From Rhizobium sp. CIAT894 (lineage in GTDB: Bacteria; Pseudomonadota; Alphaproteobacteria; Rhizobiales; Rhizobiaceae): a stretch of DNA of 64,000 nucleotides. The stretch is taken from assembly GCF_000172795.2 (NCBI RefSeq), contig NZ_CP020947.1:2173001-2237000 (forward strand), written 5' to 3'. Below are positions 63,665 to 64,000 of this stretch, piece after piece. The notes beneath the pieces are model-generated. The model saw only the letters and a program-made list of their open reading frames with translations, searched no databases and was not told the DNA's origin. The first letter of the stretch is position 1. Each line of letters begins with the position of its first letter. The position numbers and the translations under genes were made by a program.

Positions 63665-64000
63665 TCAAAGCGTGCGGCTGCGCCACAGCCAGGCGTCGAT
63701 ATGGCTTGCGCGGCCGCGCAGCGTGGTTTCCAGCGGACCCTCCATCCGGCCGGACTGCGCAAGCACGCCGTCAGGGCCTGCGGCGCGGACGATTTCGGCG
63801 CTCAGCGCCAGCTCGACGCCGTGGCGGGCGGCGACCTCCATCAGCCGGCTGCCGACATTGATGGTGTCGCCCGCGGCGGTGATCTGCTGCCGGTCGCCGG
63901 TGCCGAGACGCGAGGCGACGATCGGCCCGCAATGGGCGCCGACCTTGAAGCCGATCTTCTTTTGGGCAAAGCCGGCATGGGCGCCAAGCCAGGCCCGGGT
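63665..64000 (-). CDS. Class III adenylate/guanylate cyclase (partial, C-terminal 111 residues)
   Basis: The C-terminal part of a cyclase catalytic domain: FKVGAHCGPIVASRLGTGDR, then QQITAAGDTINVGSRLMEVA (substrate/metal region and conserved Asn/Arg) and HGVELALSAEIV. It ends HIDAWLWRSRTL. The N-terminal sensor part lies beyond the window. It is a second cyclase besides the zinc-ribbon protein at 23355-26600. Confidence 0.85.
   Translation of the reverse strand, partial: TRAWLGAHAGFAQKKIGFKVGAHCGPIVASRLGTGDRQQITAAGDTINVGSRLMEVAARHGVELALSAEIVRAAGPDGVLAQSGRMEGPLETTLRGRASHIDAWLWRSRTL

Overview
The window is alphaproteobacterial and most like Rhizobium (etli/leguminosarum group). GC is high, and the order dac - tmk - holB - metG - tatD - MBL hydrolase and the run ppiD/surA - trpD - trpC - moaC - moeA are typical Rhizobiales arrangements. 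The many ABC uptake systems, EcfG-like promoters (GGAAC-N16/17-GTT) and an ISNCY-type insertion sequence fit the same group. This assignment rests on gene content read by eye, with no database search. It looks like ordinary chromosome with accessory islands.

Layout. 1-1.35 kb: NUDIX, HxlR regulator and the start of a fabF gene. 1.5-10.9 kb: an AfuABC/FbpABC-type uptake operon (two paralogous binding proteins, one fused permease, one ATPase, one inositol-monophosphatase-like phosphatase), divergent from an OmpR-type regulator and histidine kinase. 10.9-12.8 kb: small genes, including a stub that is only a type I secretion (RTX) C-terminus. 13-19 kb: a metallophosphoesterase-led sugar/phosphodiester-type ABC operon with a LacI regulator; one permease is frameshifted and the binding protein has lost its normal start. 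19.4-28 kb: M16 peptidase, peroxiredoxin-like protein, a zinc-ribbon/adenylate-cyclase/AAA/TPR giant, fRMsr, a Mop protein and two gene relics. 28.2-29.9 kb: the insertion sequence. 30-39.9 kb: MscS channel, hydrolases, LysR, PAS protein and two stress-protein loci with divergent EcfG-like promoters. 39.9-48.4 kb: housekeeping genes (MBL hydrolase, tatD, metG, holB, tmk, DD-carboxypeptidase-like protein, rlpA). 49.3 kb: tRNA-Ser. 49.8-55 kb: a frameshifted gene, two transglutaminase-like proteins and a group of very small envelope/stress proteins. 55.3-60.8 kb: folding, tryptophan and molybdenum cofactor genes. 60.8-64 kb: a methyltransferase, a DEAD-box helicase and the end of a cyclase.

How the parts fit. 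Two separate uptake systems each carry a hydrolase for a phosphorylated compound (IMPase-like phosphatase; calcineurin-like phosphoesterase), which suggests import and dephosphorylation of organic phosphates. At least five EcfG-like promoters precede small membrane or stress genes, so a general-stress layer is spread over the window. Two clear single-base frameshifts (16.2 kb and 50.4 kb) mean either real gene decay or residual sequence errors.
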